From contig NZ_CM003596.1 of the NCBI RefSeq assembly GCF_001435845.1, forward strand, positions 2,403,298 through 2,467,297: 64,000 nt of DNA, in the 5' to 3' direction. Shown here in pieces: positions 63,050 to 64,000 of this stretch. Each line of letters starts with the position of its first letter. The first letter of the stretch is position 1. Position numbers and translations under genes: made by a program. The notes below the pieces were generated by a model. The model was not told the origin of the DNA, did not search any database, and was given only the letters and a program-made list of their open reading frames with translations. This DNA comes from Psychrobacter sp. P11G3. GTDB taxonomy: Bacteria > Pseudomonadota > Gammaproteobacteria > Pseudomonadales > Moraxellaceae.

Positions 63050-64000
63050 TTAGAATACGTGAACCGCTTTGATGTTGACAAACTCTTTGATACCGAAGCC
63101 GCCATGCTCACGGCCATAGCCTGAGTTTTTCACGCCACCAAATGGCAGTGCAGGATTAGCTAGGCCATAACCATTGATATAGACCATACCTGTATCAAAT
63201 TGCTCACGTGCTAAACGAACGGCTTTCTCTTCATCTTTCGAGAAAATCGCGCCACCTAAACCATAACGGCTGTCGTTAGCGATGCGCATTGCGTCTTCTT
63301 CATCTTTGGCACGAATTAGTGAAGCGACAGGGCCAAATAGTTCGTCATCGTATGCAGGCTGACCTTTTTCAACGTTCTCTAAGATAGTTGCTGGATAGAA
63401 GCTACCTTTACCTTCAGGTACCTTACCGCCAACAGCAATCGTTGCACCTTTAGCCACACTTTGCTCTACTTGCTCATGTAGCTGCTCACGCAAATCTGCA
63501 CGTGCTAATGGGCCGATATCTGAGCTGTCATCCATTGGATCACCCGCTTTAGTACCTTCAAATTTCTCAACGATACGCTTACGGAACTCATCATATACGC
63601 TATCGACTACGATAAAGCGTTTGGCTGCTACACAAGTTTCACCGTTATTGATTAGACGTGCTTGAGTACAAGTTTCTACTGCTGTTTCGATGTCAGCATC
63701 TCCTAGTACGATGAACGCATCGTTTGAACCTAGCTCTAGTACAGCTTTCTTAATCGCTTTAGCTGCTTGCTGACCAACGATCACGCCTGCTTTGTCACTA
63801 CCTGTCAATGTCACGCCGCGTACTTTGTCATTGCCAATCAATGCTTCTGACTGGTCATGATCAATGATAATCGTACGGAACAAATCACTTGGTAATTCAG
63901 ACTCATGAAGAATTTTTTCAATTAGTAGACCAGAGCCTGTTACGTTAGATGCGTGTTTTAGCAGAACACTATTACCTGCCATTAAGTTTGCGATGGTATA
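63050..64000 (-). CDS. NAD(P)-dependent succinate-semialdehyde dehydrogenase-like enzyme, N-terminus off right edge
   Basis: 317 codons of an aldehyde dehydrogenase, open to the window edge (the codons beyond the ATG at 63982 continue in frame). LELGSNDAFIV contains the catalytic Glu; Cys is in NNGETCVAAKRFIV; TGSDKAGVIVG is the cofactor loop; the C-terminal GYGLANPALPFGGVKNSGYGREHG phrase is of the Sad/YneI branch. Substrate is probably succinate semialdehyde, but related semialdehydes fit equally. Only the C-terminal two-thirds is present. Confidence 0.88.
   Translation of the reverse strand, partial: YTIANLMAGNSVLLKHASNVTGSGLLIEKILHESELPSDLFRTIIIDHDQSEALIGNDKVRGVTLTGSDKAGVIVGQQAAKAIKKAVLELGSNDAFIVLGDADIETAVETCTQARLINNGETCVAAKRFIVVDSVYDEFRKRIVEKFEGTKAGDPMDDSSDIGPLARADLREQLHEQVEQSVAKGATIAVGGKVPEGKGSFYPATILENVEKGQPAYDDELFGPVASLIRAKDEEDAMRIANDSRYGLGGAIFSKDEEKAVRLAREQFDTGMVYINGYGLANPALPFGGVKNSGYGREHGGFGIKEFVNIKAVHVF

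Overview
The window looks like a chromosomal segment of a Moraxellaceae gammaproteobacterium, most likely Psychrobacter. The grounds are a pmrC-pmrA-pmrB type lipid A cluster in the Acinetobacter order, KtrAB potassium uptake, a BetT/BetA/BetB choline cluster, and the purM-purN / perM / hda neighbourhood. The genus is inferred from gene content and order, not from a search.

Layout. 1-5447: the N-terminal 1815 codons of a giant trimeric autotransporter adhesin (minus strand, running off the left edge) with five tandem 546-bp units, identical as far as compared. 5448-6458: a long AT-rich leader region with an 18-bp tandem repeat. 6459-8905: an alpha/beta hydrolase and a class II aldolase-like protein, divergent from a Crp/Fnr regulator. 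9047-14639: a lipid A modification island (eptA/pmrC, pmrA, pmrB, dgkA, PAP2 phosphatase). The eptA and dgkA promoters carry the same CTTAAC-N5-CTTAAC box at the same distance from the -10 and from the start codon. 14911-19469: a periplasmic electron-transfer operon (YceI protein, tri-haem cytochrome c, Tat-type flavin amine oxidase, lipoprotein cytochrome c). 19491-26856: a minus-strand run with a thioesterase, a DUF3124 lipoprotein, ktrA/ktrB, an EamA exporter, a second flavin amine oxidase, a helical protein and a YgjP-like metallopeptidase. Two related ~107-bp elements with TATAGTC/GACTATA ends lie in this run.

27079-33803: choline uptake and oxidation to glycine betaine (betT, betA, betB), with a TetR regulator and an EmrE-like exporter. 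34291-36143: tRNA-Asn, a small ribbon-helix-helix-like protein, a lipoprotein and tRNA-Ser. 36236-39481: a GAPDH/E4PDH-like enzyme with an altered active-site motif and a PIF1-family helicase. 39808-43636: aldehyde dehydrogenase, its DUF779 partner and a GMC alcohol dehydrogenase. 44096-50033: a complete peptide-type ABC importer, with a large hairpin after the binding-protein gene. 50076-51737: a NERD/zinc-finger protein and a single-TM protein of unknown role. 52009-62885: housekeeping genes (transketolase, serS, YcxB-like, dps, DUF2057, hda, perM, purM, purN). 63050-64000: the C-terminal part of a semialdehyde dehydrogenase running off the right edge.

How the genes work together. PmrAB probably senses envelope conditions and induces both the phosphoethanolamine transferase and DgkA, the kinase that recycles the diacylglycerol the transfer leaves behind. 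The amine oxidase probably passes electrons to the flanking cytochromes instead of to oxygen. The bet cluster makes the osmoprotectant betaine.
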